A DNA stretch of 64,000 nucleotides from CAVQBP01 sp963782475 (GCA_963782475.1 CAWAJW010000016.1:62001-126000); one strand, 5' to 3'; positions 1 to 12,256 are shown, numbered from the stretch's first letter. Notes: generated from the letters alone by a model not told the origin. Translations and numbers: made by a program.

Positions 1-2125
1 AATATTTAAAAGATAACGTTTGGGTTTCTTTATTTTCGGCAGTGGCAGCTTCTTTTAGCACTGGTATAATTGTTTTTATTTTTATCGGACATGTAACCAA
101 ATTGCTGTGCTTGGCAATTTATCCTTTAGTTTTTTTATTGCTATTTAAATTTCAAAAAGGGATTAAGTCTTACTTGATATTTAATTTTGCTGATCATTGC
201 AATTCATTTTTTATTCGAACCTTTTCATGCCCAAATTATTTTTTATACATTTTTTTCAGTCGGTATTTATTTCGTTTATTTCTTAATTCATTATCTTTAT
301 AAAAAAAGATTATATCCAATTTAAACAGAATTTTAAAATCTGTAGGGATTTTTGTAATTGCTGTTGTTATTGCACTTTTAATGAGATATGATAAATAATG
401 CAGACCTACGAATATACTCCTTATTCAACTCGCGGTGCTAAGAGCGTGCTAGAAGAAAGTAAAGTCTCAAAAATCCGAATCAGATTATTATAAATATCAA
501 CAGACTGGTCTTTTTCTCCTGGTGAAATTTTGACATTTATTGTTCCTTCATATTTTGGTTTTGGAAATTCAATTTATAATGGTCCATTTACAAAAAATCA
601 AGATGTAAAAGTAAATACATATTTTGGTCAAATGCCTTTTGTAGATGTTGCGGTAGGTTATATGGGAATTATTGTTTTGTTCTTGCTCTTTTCGGAATTT
701 TTACAAGCTGGAAAAATCCTTTTGTACAGTTTCTTAACAATTTTATCTGAGATCGCTTTAATTATTTCATTTGGAAAAAATTTCCCTGTTCTTTTTGATT
801 TAATGTTTTATTACTTTCCCTTCTTTAATAAATTCAGAGTGCCTTCAATGATTTTTGTACTTGTCCAGTTAAGTTTTCCTAGTCTTAGCCGGATTTGGAC
901 TAATGAGAATTATTTCATTAAGGAATGAAAATAATGATAAATTAAAAAAAGTCTGATAAAGAATTTAGCCATTAGGTTCTTTAGCAGTTTTTATTCTCTC
1001 TTTATTATTGAATAGTGCAATAGCAGGATTGGTTTACGTTCAAGGATTAACGATTATGCTGCATCAATCCAGCAGAACCAGCCAAGGCTGGCTCAGCAAT
1101 TTAATGCTCTTGCTGGATATGCTTCCGGAATGTTTTCCGGTGATCTCTTTTTGCATTTGCTTTTCTATCGTTAACATTTTGGGCCGCAGTATGGTTATAT
1201 AAATTTGAAAATCAGTGGAGATTTCCTTATTATTAATTATTATTCTTTTAACAGTAATTGATCTTTGGAGAATTGATGCAAGGGGAGAAGATTATATTAA
1301 TAATCCTGATTTGAAAAAGCTTTACACTCAACCCGAATATGTAACTGCAATTAAAAATCAAGGAGATAAAGAACCTTTTAGAATATTAAATCTTAAGCAG
1401 GATGGTTCTTACGGAGCTTTTAACAATAACGCAAATTTCAATGCATATTTTCTTTTAGAGGATTTTTACGGCTACTCTGCTATTAAACCTCGTGGATTAC
1501 AGGATATAATTGATGTGGTAGGTCCTGCAAATCCCACATTATGGAGGATGTTAAATGTTAAATATATAGTTACAGACAAACCGGTTAATCTTCCAGGATT
1601 TTCTTTAATAAATAAATCAGATAAAAGCATTGTTTATAGAGATGAAGATGCCTTACCGAGAATATATTTTGTGGATAGCGTAAAAACAGAAACAAGGAAT
1701 GAGCTTTATTAAATAAAATAAAAAATTCATCATTCGATCCTAAAAATATTGTTTTTACAGGTGAAAAGTTAATGTTGATCCAGTGGATTCAACCGTTTAT
1801 GCAAAAATAGTTGAATATAAAGATGAGCTTATTAAAAGTCGATGCCAAATGCTTCCGGCAACAATTTTTTATTTTTAGGCAATACATATATACCCTATGG
1901 ATGGAAAGCAAAAATTGATGGTAACACCAACAAAAATATATAAAGCCGATTATGGCTTTATGGGTATAGTAGTTCCCAAAGGCAAGCATATAGATAGAGT
2001 TTGCTTATGCTCCTTTAAGTTTTTATGTAAGTAAATATATAGCGTTGATTTTAAGTTTAATAGTGGTTTTAGGTTTGATATTAACAATATTCTTGAGGAA
2101 AAAAGCCGGTATTTCCCAGGAATAA
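1..2125 (+). pseudogene. YfhO-family membrane glycosyltransferase, 5'-truncated and frame-broken
   Basis: The gene begins before the window. YfhO-family proteins are polytopic GT-C-like membrane proteins that act in glycan assembly or decoration. Conserved blocks appear in order but in different frames: a hydrophobic segment with IGHVTKL near position 90, the PYSTRG block near 420, FSPGE-ILTFIVPSYFGFG near 510-560, the KFRVPSM block near 830, an SRINDYAAS block near 1040, the LWRIDARGEDYIN block near 1270, and the C-terminal GWKAKIDG / VVPKGKH region near 1910-1990. A last membrane span precedes the TAA at 2123-2125. At least five single-base shifts separate these blocks. Since every block keeps its order and spacing, indel errors or very recent decay are likelier than old degeneration. 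It lies directly upstream of glycosyltransferase and flippase genes, which fits a polysaccharide role. The family call is firm; the substrate is unknown. Confidence 0.75.
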
Positions 2126-2161
2126 TTTTATCGGAGTAATTAATTCCAATTATTTGTAATA

Positions 2162-3317
2162 ATGTTTTACTATGAAATTGACTGTTGCATTCGACTTACA
2201 AAGGTTTTAAATCCTTCTATGACATTTATTTACCGGCAATTGACTGGTGTACAGGATGAATTTAATGTTATTGCATTAACACCAAATAAAAGAATTAGTT
2301 CTGATATTTTCCCTTTTTCGCCTGTTTATGAGAAGATTAAAAATCCTCATGAGAGTTTAATGAGGTTTTTGAAGAAAAAAGCTGGTAGGTTTGCTCTTCT
2401 TTCTGATTCACAAAAAAAATATTTCGGAAAAATTGTAAAAGAAAATTCAGTTAAATTAATTCATGCTCATTTTGGGCCTTCGGGAATTGAAATTCTCCCC
2501 ATAGCAAAATATTCTCAGCTCCCCCTAGTAGTATCATTTCATGGTTATGATGCTTCTTCGTTATTAGAAGATAAAAGGTACCTCTCTGATTTAACTGGTG
2601 TAATTAATCATTCCAATATAATTGCAGTATCAAATTATATGAAAGAGCGGTTAGTTAATATTGGAGCTGATTCACAAAAAATTTCTGTTATATACTATGG
2701 TATATCGGTTAATGAGAATTTCATTGAAAGAAAATCACTGAATAAAAAATTAGATGAAAATGAAAGAATAAAATTTCTTCAAATTTCAAATTTTGAAGAA
2801 AAGAAAGGACATAAATATACTTTATTGGCTTTTAAAAGATTTTTGAAACTCCGTAATAATGCTACCTTAATTTTCGGTGGTGATGGACCACTTAGGAAAG
2901 AAATGGAAGATTTAAGTAGGCAATTGGAAATTCAGGGTAAAGTTGAATTTTTAGGTCGAATCTTACCTGAAGAAGTTAAAAACAAAATGATGGAATCAGA
3001 TATTTTTGTCCACCATAGCATAACTTCCGGTTCAGGGGATCAAGAAGGAATCCCCCAATGTGATTATGGAAGCCATGTCTATCGGAATGCCTGTAATTAG
3101 TACTTACCATTCCGGTATACCGGAATTAATAAAAGATGGAGAGAATGGTTTTTTAGTTAATGAAAAAGATGTTGCATCATATGCAAAGAAAATGTTTGAA
3201 GTATTAAATTTTGAACCGGGTATTGGCAAAAACGCATATAATACAATATATCAAAATTTCAATCTTGAAAAACAAAACAAAAAAATTATTAACCTATATA
3301 AAATGTTAATTAAATAA
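2162..3317 (+). CDS. GT4-family glycosyltransferase (WcaL-like), frameshifted
   Basis: This is a cytosolic GT-B fold glycosyltransferase expected to use a nucleotide sugar to extend a surface glycan. The N-terminal half shows RLTKVLNPSMTFIYRQL and the acceptor-domain signature HAHFGPSGIEILPIA followed by SFHGYDAS. The C-terminal donor domain has the GGDGPLRKEME block, then EAMSIGMPVIST-HSGIPELI, which carries the conserved E(x7)E-like nucleotide-sugar motif. The frame shifts near 3050-3062: one frame ends at 3100, and the motif continues in another frame through 3317. An ATG at 2172 in a different frame gives a more typical first strand (MKLTVAFD), so a second shift near 2195 is likely. It is followed 7 bases later by a methyltransferase. 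Confidence 0.75.
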
Positions 3318-3324
3318 TATCTAA

Positions 3325-4011
3325 TTGAGAGGTTGGAATTTGTTATTTAAAAAAAGTATCCTATCGGAATCTCACAATTGGCTGCTGCATCATTACTATA
3401 TTAAAAATATCGAAAAGAATGTAAAATATTTTAATGGTGATGTGCTGGATATCGGCTGCGGGAAGAAACCTTATAAAAATATTTTTTTAGGTAAGACATC
3501 AAAATATATTGGCTTGGAATATTCTAAAACACTTCATGGATTTGAGGAAGTAGATGTTATAGGAAATTCTTTAGCTCTTCCATTTAAGAATGACAGTTTT
3601 GATAATGCAGTATCTTTCCAGGTATTAGAACATATTCCGGAACCTAAAATATTTCTGGAAGAAGCATATCGGATAATCAAACCGTCAGGATATCTCTTGC
3701 TTGCAACCCCTTTTATGTGGGGTGAACATGAAGCTCCTTATGATTATTACAGGTATACACGATACGGACTTCATTACCTTGCCGAGAAAACTGGATTTGA
3801 AGTTATTAGTATTGAACCTGATACTAAATATTGGTCGATGGCTGTTTTAAGATTTAACTATTATTTAGTACGCTTTGTCAGAGGGCCTTTCAAGAGCATA
3901 TTAAAAATTATTTTAAGTCCCATTTTTATGTTAGATCAGACATTTGCTTACTTTATGGATCGTTTGCCCCATAATTATACAATAGATACTATTGGATTCA
4001 CTACCCTTTAA
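3325..4011 (+). CDS. Class I SAM-dependent methyltransferase (small-sugar-locus type)
   Basis: This is a predicted cytosolic methyltransferase using S-adenosylmethionine, probably acting on a sugar or lipid-linked intermediate of the surrounding glycan locus. Motif I is VLDIGCGKKPY at about residues 40-50. Motif IV-like residues are in FDNAVSFQVLEHIPEP, and a later block, GEHEAPYDYYRYTRYG, is characteristic of a subfamily common in polysaccharide clusters. The start used is a TTG at 3325, because no ATG lies in frame between the upstream gene and motif I. A TTG at 3340 is the alternative. The protein is 228 residues, a little short, and reading continues in another frame past the stop, so the very C-terminus may be affected by a base error. 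A close paralogue lies at 7483-8215. Confidence 0.8.
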   Translation: MRGWNLLFKKSILSESHNWLLHHYYIKNIEKNVKYFNGDVLDIGCGKKPYKNIFLGKTSKYIGLEYSKTLHGFEEVDVIGNSLALPFKNDSFDNAVSFQVLEHIPEPKIFLEEAYRIIKPSGYLLLATPFMWGEHEAPYDYYRYTRYGLHYLAEKTGFEVISIEPDTKYWSMAVLRFNYYLVRFVRGPFKSILKIILSPIFMLDQTFAYFMDRLPHNYTIDTIGFTTL

Positions 4012-4028
4012 AAAAGGTAAAATAAAAA

Positions 4029-5457
4029 ATGGATTTAAAAAATCAGGCAATTAAAGGAGTTAAGTGGGTTTCCGTTGCTACGGTTATTAATAGCTCATTA
4101 CAATTTCTATTGATTGTAATTTTATCGCGTTTTTTATCTAAATCGGACTTTGGCCTGATGGCTCTTGCAAATGTTATAATTGAGTTTTCCTCTTACTTCA
4201 TTGATATGGGATTCTCAAATTTAATCATTCATAAGCAAAACATTACACATATTCAGCTTTCAAGCATATATTGGCTTAGTATACTTACAGGTATTGTCAT
4301 TTTTCTTATTATATTTTTATTAAGTCCTGTTATTGCTGCATTTTATAAAAGCCCGGAATTAAATCCTTTAATAAAATTTATCAGTTTAACTTTTATAATT
4401 ATTCCTTTCGGTCAGCAGCATAAAATGCTTCTTCAAAAAGATTTGAAATTTAATGATATTGCTAAAATAGATGTTTCGGCAAGGGTAATAGCTTTTGCTT
4501 TAGCAGTAACCGGTGGTGTGATGGGTTTAGGTGTTTATGCATTAGCCGTAATGGTTTTGGCAACTTCAATAATTTCAACCATATTGTACCTTGTTACTGG
4601 TCTTAAAGTACATAGACCTAGCTTTAAATTTAGTCATTCATCATTAAAAACTTTATATAGTTTCGGATCGTTCCAACTTGGTGAAGAATCAATAAATTAT
4701 TTTGGTACTCAGTTCGATACAATTATCATCGGGAAAATTTTAGGGACGGAAGCTCTAGGAATTTATACTATTGCAAAAAATTTGGTTATGAGGCCTTCTC
4801 AAATTATAAATCCTATTGTAACCAGGGTAACCTTTCCTTTAATGTCTAAATTTCAGGATAATAAAGATTTGTTAAAAAAGACTTATACCAGTACAATTAA
4901 TTATTTATCTTCAATTAATTTCCCGATCCATTTAGTAATTTTAATTTTAGCCGAACCCCTGATTAATATATTGTTTACAAAAACCTGGAGCCAGGCGATT
5001 GTAATAGTAAAAATCCTCGCATTATTTAGCTTAGTTAGTTCTACCTTTAATCCAATAGGTTCTTTGATGCTCGCAAAGGGCAGAGCTGATCTGGGCTTTT
5101 ATTGGGTAATCTTCTTCACTATGTTTTCTCTTCCGATTGTGTATGCAGGTACGCTTTTGGGATTACAGGGTGTAAGCTATTCACAATTGTTTTTGTTTAT
5201 AATTGTTTATTATCCTTTTTACCGTTTTATTATTAGAAGATTAAATTGATACAAATTTTCTTGAATATTCAATGTCCATTTTTATACCATTAGGAATCTC
5301 GATATCTGCACTCGTCCTGCCATTTTTGCTAGAACCATATATTTCTAATTACTTTTTGAAAATTGGTTTCGTCGTTGTGTTTGGGGGAATTTTTTATTTC
5401 TTATTATCTTTAAAATTTAATAAAGAATTTTTGAATATGATAAAGTCATTCTTTTAA
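4029..5457 (+). CDS. MOP/Wzx-type oligosaccharide flippase, frameshifted near 5248
   Basis: This is a polytopic inner-membrane protein of the MOP superfamily that is expected to flip lipid-linked oligosaccharide units to the periplasm. The start matches the family: MDLKNQAIKGVKWVSVATV, then a first membrane span and LSRFLSKSDFGLMALANVI. About fourteen hydrophobic segments follow, with a central block FGSFQLGEESINYFGTQFD typical of the subfamily that includes WzxC and LPS flippases. The frame ends at 5249, but the +1 frame continues at once (LEYSMSIFIPLGI...) with two more membrane spans to 5457. A single-base shift around 5247 therefore joins them into a protein of about 475 residues. A second, unbroken flippase is at 37522-39003. 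Confidence 0.85.
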
Positions 5458-5461
5458 TTTT

Positions 5462-6688
5462 ATGAAAGTATTATTTACATTCGGCGGGTTGCCTCATTAT
5501 TACAATTATGTATTAAGTAAATTAAACGAAGTATAATGGTTTGGAAATGTAGTTGTTGTCCCGGAATCAAAAGGGGAAACATTGGGAAAGGAGTATATCA
5601 AACTACTAGAAGGGATTAATTTTAAGTTAATTAAAACCAATGAATATAAAACATGGTATAAAAAAGCTTTTTTAAAAGACCTTTATCAATTAATAAATAA
5701 AATAAAACCGGATGTTATAGTAATTATCTGGCCATATGTCTTAAGCTTGATTTTTAGTCCTTTTATTCTTGTTTCATCTAAAAAAAAATAAAATAAAAAT
5801 AATTTATAAAAGTATTCCGTTCGGAGTTCCAAAATTTAAAGATGGATTAGCATTCAAGTCTAATATTATAAATGAAGAAGGGATATATTCAAAAAAATTT
5901 GTCGAATAAAATTAATATTTTTTTTCTTTCTGTTTTCCGCAGAATATATCTTAATTTAATCGATGCACATGTTAATTATGTTGAAGATGCCTATGATATT
6001 CTTGGCAGTTATGGTGTTGCTAAGAAAAAAAATTTTCATAACATATAATTCACCAAATACAGATATACTATTTAATTCTGCAAACGAAGCTAAAAAACTT
6101 GGCCCGATCCTTCCCGAAAATTTTTATAGGATTATTCATGTGGGCAGGCTTGTTAAATGGAAGAAAGTTGATTTGTTCATTAATGCAGTATCAAAGCTAA
6201 AAGAAAAATATAATTCGATTGAATTACTAGTAATAGGTTCGGGTCCTGAGGAAGAAAAATTGCAAGAACTGGCAAAACAACTTAAAATTGAAAAAAATAT
6301 ACAGTTTATCGGTTCTATTTATGATACCGTCACCTTGGGCGGATACCTGGTTTCATCTTCGATTTATATATTAGCCGGAATAGGCGGACTCTCAATAAAT
6401 GAAGCTATGGTGTTTGGTAAACCGGTTATATGTTCTGTTTGTGATGGTACAGAAAAAAAATTGGTCAGAGATAATTATAACGGAAAATTTTTTAAAGAGG
6501 GAAATCTTAACGATTTGATTGCAAAAATAGATTTACTTTTTAGCGATAAGGAAAAATTAATTCAAATGGGTGAAAATTCTGGTTTAATTATTAAAAACGA
6601 AGTAAATATTCATACAGTAGTTAGCGGATATATTAATGCTTTTAATTTTGTAACAAACAACAAATACAACTTATCGTATAATCAATGA
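5462..6688 (+). pseudogene. GT4-family glycosyltransferase, multiply frame-broken
   Basis: A start ATG at 5462 gives MKVLFTFGGLPHYYNYVLSKL, a usual GT-B first strand and helix. The frame then changes several times, near 5535, 5790, 5900 and 5990. Recognisable pieces are VVVPESKGE, IKPDVIVIIWPYVLSL, SIPFGVPKF, then the donor domain FITYNSPNTD, HVGRLVKWKKVDLFI, VIGSGPEEEKLQELAK and GLSINEAMVFGKPVICS. The last contains the catalytic-domain E(x7)E-like motif. Together they cover a whole glycosyltransferase of about 400 residues. Its stop overlaps the start of the FkbM gene by 4 bases, so the genes are probably cotranscribed. Whether the breaks are biological or technical cannot be told from sequence alone; the pieces look well conserved. 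Confidence 0.7.
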
Positions 6689-7493
6689 AACTTTTTTTAG
6701 AAATTTTATTTAAAGATGTATATAGATTTTTTACTAATTCTAATTACAGAACATTTTTAAAACTGGTTATTTTATATGGTGATAAGCCAAGGTATTCAAG
6801 AGATGATATCAAAATAACAAAAAATAAAATTACCATAGTTGATCACCTTTCATTTATCTGGCAATTCCAGGAAATATTTGTTGATGAGATTTATAAATTT
6901 AATTGTGAAAAAAATTCACCTTTAATTTATGATTGCGGTGCTAATGTTGGCACAAGCTGTTTATATTTTAAAGGATTTTTCCGGATGCCAGAATAAAAGC
7001 ATTTGAAGCAGATTCTGAAATTTCAAAGGTTCTTTCATCAAATCTTATTAATGAAAAAGATGTAAAGGTTATAAATAAAGCTATCTGGATAAATAATAAT
7101 GGGATTGAAATCTCCCTGGAAGGTGCAGATGCAGCATCCATTTATGGTAATAAAAATAGGGTGAAAGTGGATTCTCTAAGACTTAAAGATTTAATTGACA
7201 ATGAAGAAAAAATTAACATGTTAAAAATTGATATTGAAGGAGCTGAAATTGACGTTATTAAAGATTGTAAAGAAAGCCTGGATAAAGTTGAGAATATTTT
7301 TATCGAGTTTCATTCATTTATAAATAAACCTCAGGAACTTGATGTAATTCTGAAAATATTATCAGAAAATAATTTCAGATATTTTATTAAACAGCCGGTC
7401 GATAGAAATATCCCCTTTATTATCAAAACAAATAAAAATTATCCTGAAATGGATTTACAATTAAATATTTTCGCATATAAAATTGATAAATAA
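6685..7493 (+). CDS. FkbM-family methyltransferase, one frameshift
   Basis: FkbM-type enzymes are SAM-dependent O-methyltransferases, and in sugar loci they often methylate hydroxyls of glycan residues. Motif I is IYDCGANVGTSCLYF at about residues 85-100. After a shift near 6975-6985 the frame resumes with FEADSEISKVLSSNL, and the family signature MLKIDIEGAEIDVIKDC follows near 7225-7275. Joined, the protein is about 268 residues, normal for the family. The ATG overlaps the upstream glycosyltransferase stop (ATGA). The gene ends 11 bases inside the next methyltransferase, so the three appear translationally coupled. Confidence 0.8.
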
Positions 7494-8215
7494 ATTACTT
7501 TCAATATATACGCATCAAACATTCAATCCCGGATTTATTGGGATTTTTATTAATCCTTTCTTTTTTATTAGAAGAGGTTTAGTGAATGGGATTAGAAAAT
7601 ATTCAAAACAATTGGATGGTAATTTACTCGATTTCGGATGCGGTTCAAAACCATATAAAAAATTTTTTAATGTTGAAAAATATTATGGAGTAGATATAAT
7701 TGATAGAGGACATCCACATGAGCAGGAACTGGAAGAAATAGATGTGTACTATGATGGTAAAAGACTTCCATTTAAAGATGAAGCTTTTGATTCGCTTTTC
7801 AGCAGTGAGGTTTTTGAACATATATTCAATTTAGAAGACATACTAAATGAATTAAGGAGAGTGTTAAAAAAAGAGGGGAGAGCTTTATTTACAGTCCCTT
7901 TCGTTTGGGATGAGCATGAAATTCCATATGATTTTGGCAGGTATTCAAGTTATGGAATAAAACATTTATTGGAAAAGAATGGCTTTAAAGTAATTCGCTT
8001 TGGAAAAAAGCACTAAGTTTCTTGAAACTGTTTTTCAACTTTGGAATTTATATCTGTATTACAAACTTTATACAAAAAATAAATACATAAATATTTTTAT
8101 TAATATTTTATTTATTTCCCCCTTCACTATTATCGGAATACTAATTTCTGGTATATTACCAAACAATAAAAGTCTCTACAATAATAACATAATATTGGTT
8201 AAAAGAGTTACGTGA
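7483..8215 (+). CDS. Class I SAM-dependent methyltransferase, paralogue of 3325-4011, frameshifted
   Basis: Motif I is LLDFGCGSKPYKKFF at about residues 48-62. The family block DEHEIPYDFGRYSSYGIKHL matches the equivalent block of the methyltransferase at 3325-4011 (GEHEAPYDYYRYTRYGLHYL), so the two are paralogues in one locus. The start is a TTG at 7483 that overlaps the upstream FkbM gene. The frame breaks near 8005; the continuation (KFLETVFQLWNLYLYYKLY and a hydrophobic tail) runs to 8215. The hydrophobic C-terminus suggests membrane association, as expected for an enzyme working on a lipid-linked sugar. The substrate is unknown. Confidence 0.75.
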
Positions 8216-9468
8216 AAATCATTCATATATGCGTTTCGGACATATTAGGGGGAGCTTCAAGAGCCGCTAATTCTTTTAAATAAAGCGCTAAATAATGCAG
8301 GCATAAATTCGTCAATGCTTGTGCAAAAAAAAATCAGCAATGATGATACCGTTTTCCCTTTTGTTAATTCATATATAAATGAATTTAAATATGCCAATCG
8401 ATTTCTTTTAGATTATCTTTTCATACGTTTTTTAACGGTAAAGGAAAAAGGCAGATTTTCTTATCCGTATTGTGGTGTTAATATTGTAGATCATCCTACT
8501 TATTAAAGAAGCTGATGTTCTGCATCTTCATTGGATAAATCAAGGATTTTTTTCTTTTAAAACATTTTATTCTCTTGCAAAATTAAACAAACCGATTGTT
8601 TGGACATTTCATGATATGTGGGCTTTTACCGGAGGCTGCCATTATAGTTTGGACTGTGAAAAATATAAATCAAGTTGTTTAGAATGTCCTTCTCTGCGTT
8701 TTCCCGGAAAGAATGATTTTTCTCATAAAATATTTTCAGAAAAAATATTCTTTATATAACAGATTAAACTTCAGTATAGTTACTTGTAGTAACTGGCTTG
8801 CTCATGAAGTTAAAAAAAGTTTTTTATTAAAAAATTTTACCATTACGGCAATTCCTAATACTTTAGATATAAATATATATAAGCCGGTTGAAAAGAATAC
8901 GGCACTTTCAGCTTTTAATTTACCTGAAGATAAATTTTATATTCTTTTTGGTACCATGACTGTTAAGGATAAAAGAAAAGGCTTTTGTCTATTGAAGGAG
9001 AGTTTAATTAAACTTTACAAAAACAATGATTCATTAAGAAACAAAGTCGAAATAATTGTATTTGGCTCTGCTAATCAAGAATTATTGTCTAACATTCCTT
9101 TCAAAACTAATTTTCTGGGAAGAATTAATACTGATGAAAAAATTGCATTAAGCTACAATTGTGCAGATGTTTTTGTGGCGCCATCAGTAGAAGATAATTT
9201 ACCAAATACAGTAATGGAATCATTAGCATGTGGCACGCCGGTTGCGGCTTTTAATATCGGCGGAATGCCGGATATGATTGAACATAAAAAAAATGGCTAT
9301 TTAGCAGAACCTTTTTCTATTGATGATTTGTCAAACGGTATTGATTGGATTTTGCAGGAAAAATTAGGAGGCAAAAATTTCCAGCCAGCAGCAAGGGATA
9401 AAGTGTTAAATAATTTTGCACCGGAAATTGTTTCAAAAAAATACATACAAATATATAATTCATTTTAG
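8212..9468 (+). pseudogene. GT4-family glycosyltransferase (WcaC-like), multiply frame-broken
   Basis: A GTG at 8212 starts with KIIHICVSDILGGASRAAN, a typical GT4 N-terminus. The frame shifts near 8278, 8505 and 8735. Between them lie VLHLHWINQGFFS and the characteristic TFHDMWAFTGGCHY block followed by spaced cysteines (CEKYKSSCLECP), a signature of the WcaC/colanic-acid-type subfamily. The last segment, intact from about 8713, carries FGTMTVKDKRKGF, SVEDNLPNTVMESLACGTPV and IGGMPDMIEHKKNGYL. These are the donor-site and E(x7)E-type motifs. The whole locus would encode about 415 residues. It closes the first group of sugar genes before the lipoprotein array. Confidence 0.75.
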
Positions 9469-9550
9469 AGGTTATATAAAAGAATTCATTGCTTATTAAG
9501 TAAGTAATTCGACAACTTTATAATTCTATAAATAAAATCGGGGAAGTGAA

Positions 9551-10858
9551 ATGAAAACCTCACTATTATTAAAAATATCTATTATATTTTTTCTTTTATC
9601 CTTTGGTTGTTCAAAGGAAAATTTAGTTGGAGTAAATAAACCTAATTCTTCAAAAGGTTCAATTACATTAAAGATTAATAAAGGAACCATTCCTTCCGAA
9701 GTCCAATTTCTTAGTGCATTCAATTATCTCGATCGAAAGCCATGACACATTAAAAACTGGTGTTAATATAGATGATGATTCCTTAATCATAATCTCTTTT
9801 GAATCTGTTCCTGTTGGGGAATGGCATTTAAAATCGATGCTAAAAATTCTATGGGAATATAATATATAGCGGTGAAACGGAAGTATCAATTATTGAAGAT
9901 GAAACAATTAATGCTTATTTAACTCTCCAACCAATTGGAAGTGGTACCGGAAATATTAATATTTATATACAATGGGGCAACACCTGGATGGATTATCATG
10001 AAAAATCCTATTTTTTCTAAAGAATTAAAGATACCAATGCAAATCAAATGTTTATGGAATTATTCAGCCTAAAATTCTATAATAATGGCGTTTATAAAAT
10101 GTGGTATACTAAATTATTTGCATGTGCTTCCGCTAATATTTGGTACGCAGAATCTTTGGATGGAATATACTGGTATAGTAATTATGATACGCCGGTAATT
10201 AAACTAAAGGAAACCTGGTTAATGGGATGATTTTACCGTTGCTGTTGCCGAATTATATAAGGATGAGAAATATAAAATGTATTACATAGGAATGAAGGGG
10301 CAATATGATGAATGGAGTGTCGGATTAGCAGTGAGTCAGGATGGAATTCACTGGGAAAAATATTCATCTCCTGTTTTAACAGCAAATGAAAATGAATATC
10401 AAATATCTATCCATAGTGTACTTAAAAAAAATGGGATCTATTATTTATATTATAATTCATATCTAAATCTTTCCGAACCTAGTAAAATATTTCTTGCGAC
10501 ATCTACAGATGGAATAAATTGGGAGAGGTATCTGGGAAATCCTATACTCGTTCCTTCTCAGACATGGGAGAATGGAAGTATTACAAATCCAAGTGTAATT
10601 TATGATGGAAATGAATTTAAAATGGTATATGAAAGTGCAGCACATACTGGTTTTGGAATGGCTGTATCAACTGATGGTAAGAATTGGATAAAATCAAACT
10701 CCAATCCAATTTTTACCGTTAATGATATTTATAATTCCTGGACCTATAAAATTAGCTACCCTTCATTATGTAATTTTGATAATCAATATAGGTTATATTA
10801 CACGGGATATGACTACAACAATTACCCGGTTATAGCGTTTGCAACAAAATTAAAATAA
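9551..10858 (+). CDS. Five-bladed beta-propeller lipoprotein, copy 1 of 4, frameshifted
   Basis: The start ATG at 9551 gives a lipoprotein signal peptide ending in LLSFGC-SKEN, so Cys20 would be lipidated. An N-terminal beta-rich domain of about 120 residues follows (GSITLKI, VPVGEWHLK, IYSGETEVSIIEDETI), ending in GSGTGNINIYIQW. After it come repeated units around the motif D-G-I-x-W (YAESLDGIYW, AVSQDGIHWEKY, ATSTDGINWERY, AVSTDGKNW), typical of GH43/GH32-like five-bladed propellers. At least four shifts break it, near 9735, 9835, 10005 and 10228. No enzyme activity can be assigned. It is the first of four tandem relatives of about 1.3 kb each. Confidence 0.75.
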
Positions 10859-10879
10859 ATCAGTCTTGGAAATAGTTCT

Positions 10880-12164
10880 ATGAAAAAATCACTTAACATA
10901 ATTTTTACAATGCTAGTTTTATTGCTTTTGAACAGCTGTTCAAAAGAAAATTTTGTGGGGATTGATAAATATAGTTCCTCTAGGGGCTCAGTAGTTTTAA
11001 AGATTAGTAAAACTAATGCCCCCCCGGATGTTCAACAAATAACTGCACTATTAACACGGTTAAACTATGATTCATTACAAACCAATATCAATGCACTCAA
11101 TGATTCTCTAATCTCCTTTGAAAATGTTCCTACTGGAAAATGGCACTTAAGAAGTTAATGCAAAAAATTCTGAAGCGAAAATAATTTATACCGGCGAAAC
11201 CGAAATTACTATTCTTGAAAATGAAACTATTGATGTTTACCTTACACTAACTCCTGCAGAAAACGGGACAGGTAGTATAAGGATTTTTATTAATTGGGGA
11301 AATAATTGGATCGATTTTTATGAAAATCCTGTACTCACATCAAATGACAATCCTGATTTTCCCAATGCAATAGGACAAGCAAAAGTTCTATATGATAATG
11401 GTATTTATAAAATGTGGTATTTGAATCTTTATAATTCTGCAAAGACAAATGTATGGTACGCTGAATCAAAGGATGGTATTGATTGGCACAATATTCAAAA
11501 TACTCCGGTTTTTCTTCCGGGTGATCCCGGTAGTTGGGATGACTATGCTGTTTATGCGGGTGCAATTATTAAAGAAAATAACATCTTTAAGATGTTTTAT
11601 AATGGCTTTCAGGATCAATACGGAAAATGGAATATTGGTTTAGCCACTTCGACCGATGGAATACATTGGAAAAAATATAATGAACCGGTTTTGGTTGCCG
11701 ATGATCAGGAATTCCAAATTGTAGTATCGTCTGTTATTAATTATGACAACACTTATTTTATGTATTATACAGTCCGGCATTATCCTTACTATTCCATTTC
11801 ACTTGCAACCTCAATGGATGGAATACATTGGTCTAAATATCAAAATAATCCTATTCTTCAGTCAACAAAGAATTGGGAAGGGACAGGAGTATTGTATCCT
11901 TCTGTAATTTATTATCAAAATAAATTAGAATTGGTTTATATGGATGCTGGCGCCAGTACTTTTGGAGTTGCATATTCTTCTGATGGAATAAATTGGAACA
12001 AAAATGATAGTCCCATATTTACGACAAACGATACTTATAACAAATGGGCGAACAGAATAGCTTATCCAAATCTAAATAATACAAACTCTGAATTAAAAAT
12101 ATATTATACCGGTTATAGAAATTATGATGATGGAACAATAGCTTTGGCAACAAAATTCCAATAA
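10880..12164 (+). CDS. Five-bladed beta-propeller lipoprotein, copy 2 of 4, frameshifted
   Basis: The signal peptide ends in LLLLNSC-SKEN, a lipobox, so an acylated envelope protein is expected. The N-terminal domain carries NVPTGKWHL and IIYTGETEITILENETIDVY. The frame shifts near 11150; beyond it the propeller runs unbroken to 12164. Four D-G-I-x-W units are clear (YAESKDGIDW, ATSTDGIHWKKY, ATSMDGIHWSKY, AYSSDGINWNKN), plus a last strand ending GTIALATKFQ. The gene starts 21 bases after copy 1. The repeats resemble glycoside hydrolase clan propellers, but conserved acidic active-site residues cannot be assigned by eye. A glycan-binding or glycan-cleaving role is an inference from the fold and the neighbourhood. 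Confidence 0.8.
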
Positions 12165-12256
12165 TTTAAAATTTATTTAGGGATAAGGTGAAAATCATTG
12201 ATCCTGCTATTACTCGCTCAAAAGAATTAAAAATTAAAGTTTAATTGGGGAATTTA

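Noticed and set aside
1789..1989. Minus-strand 66-codon frame
   Set aside because: The plus strand here encodes the C-terminal part of the YfhO protein in broken frames, so the minus frame is a shadow.
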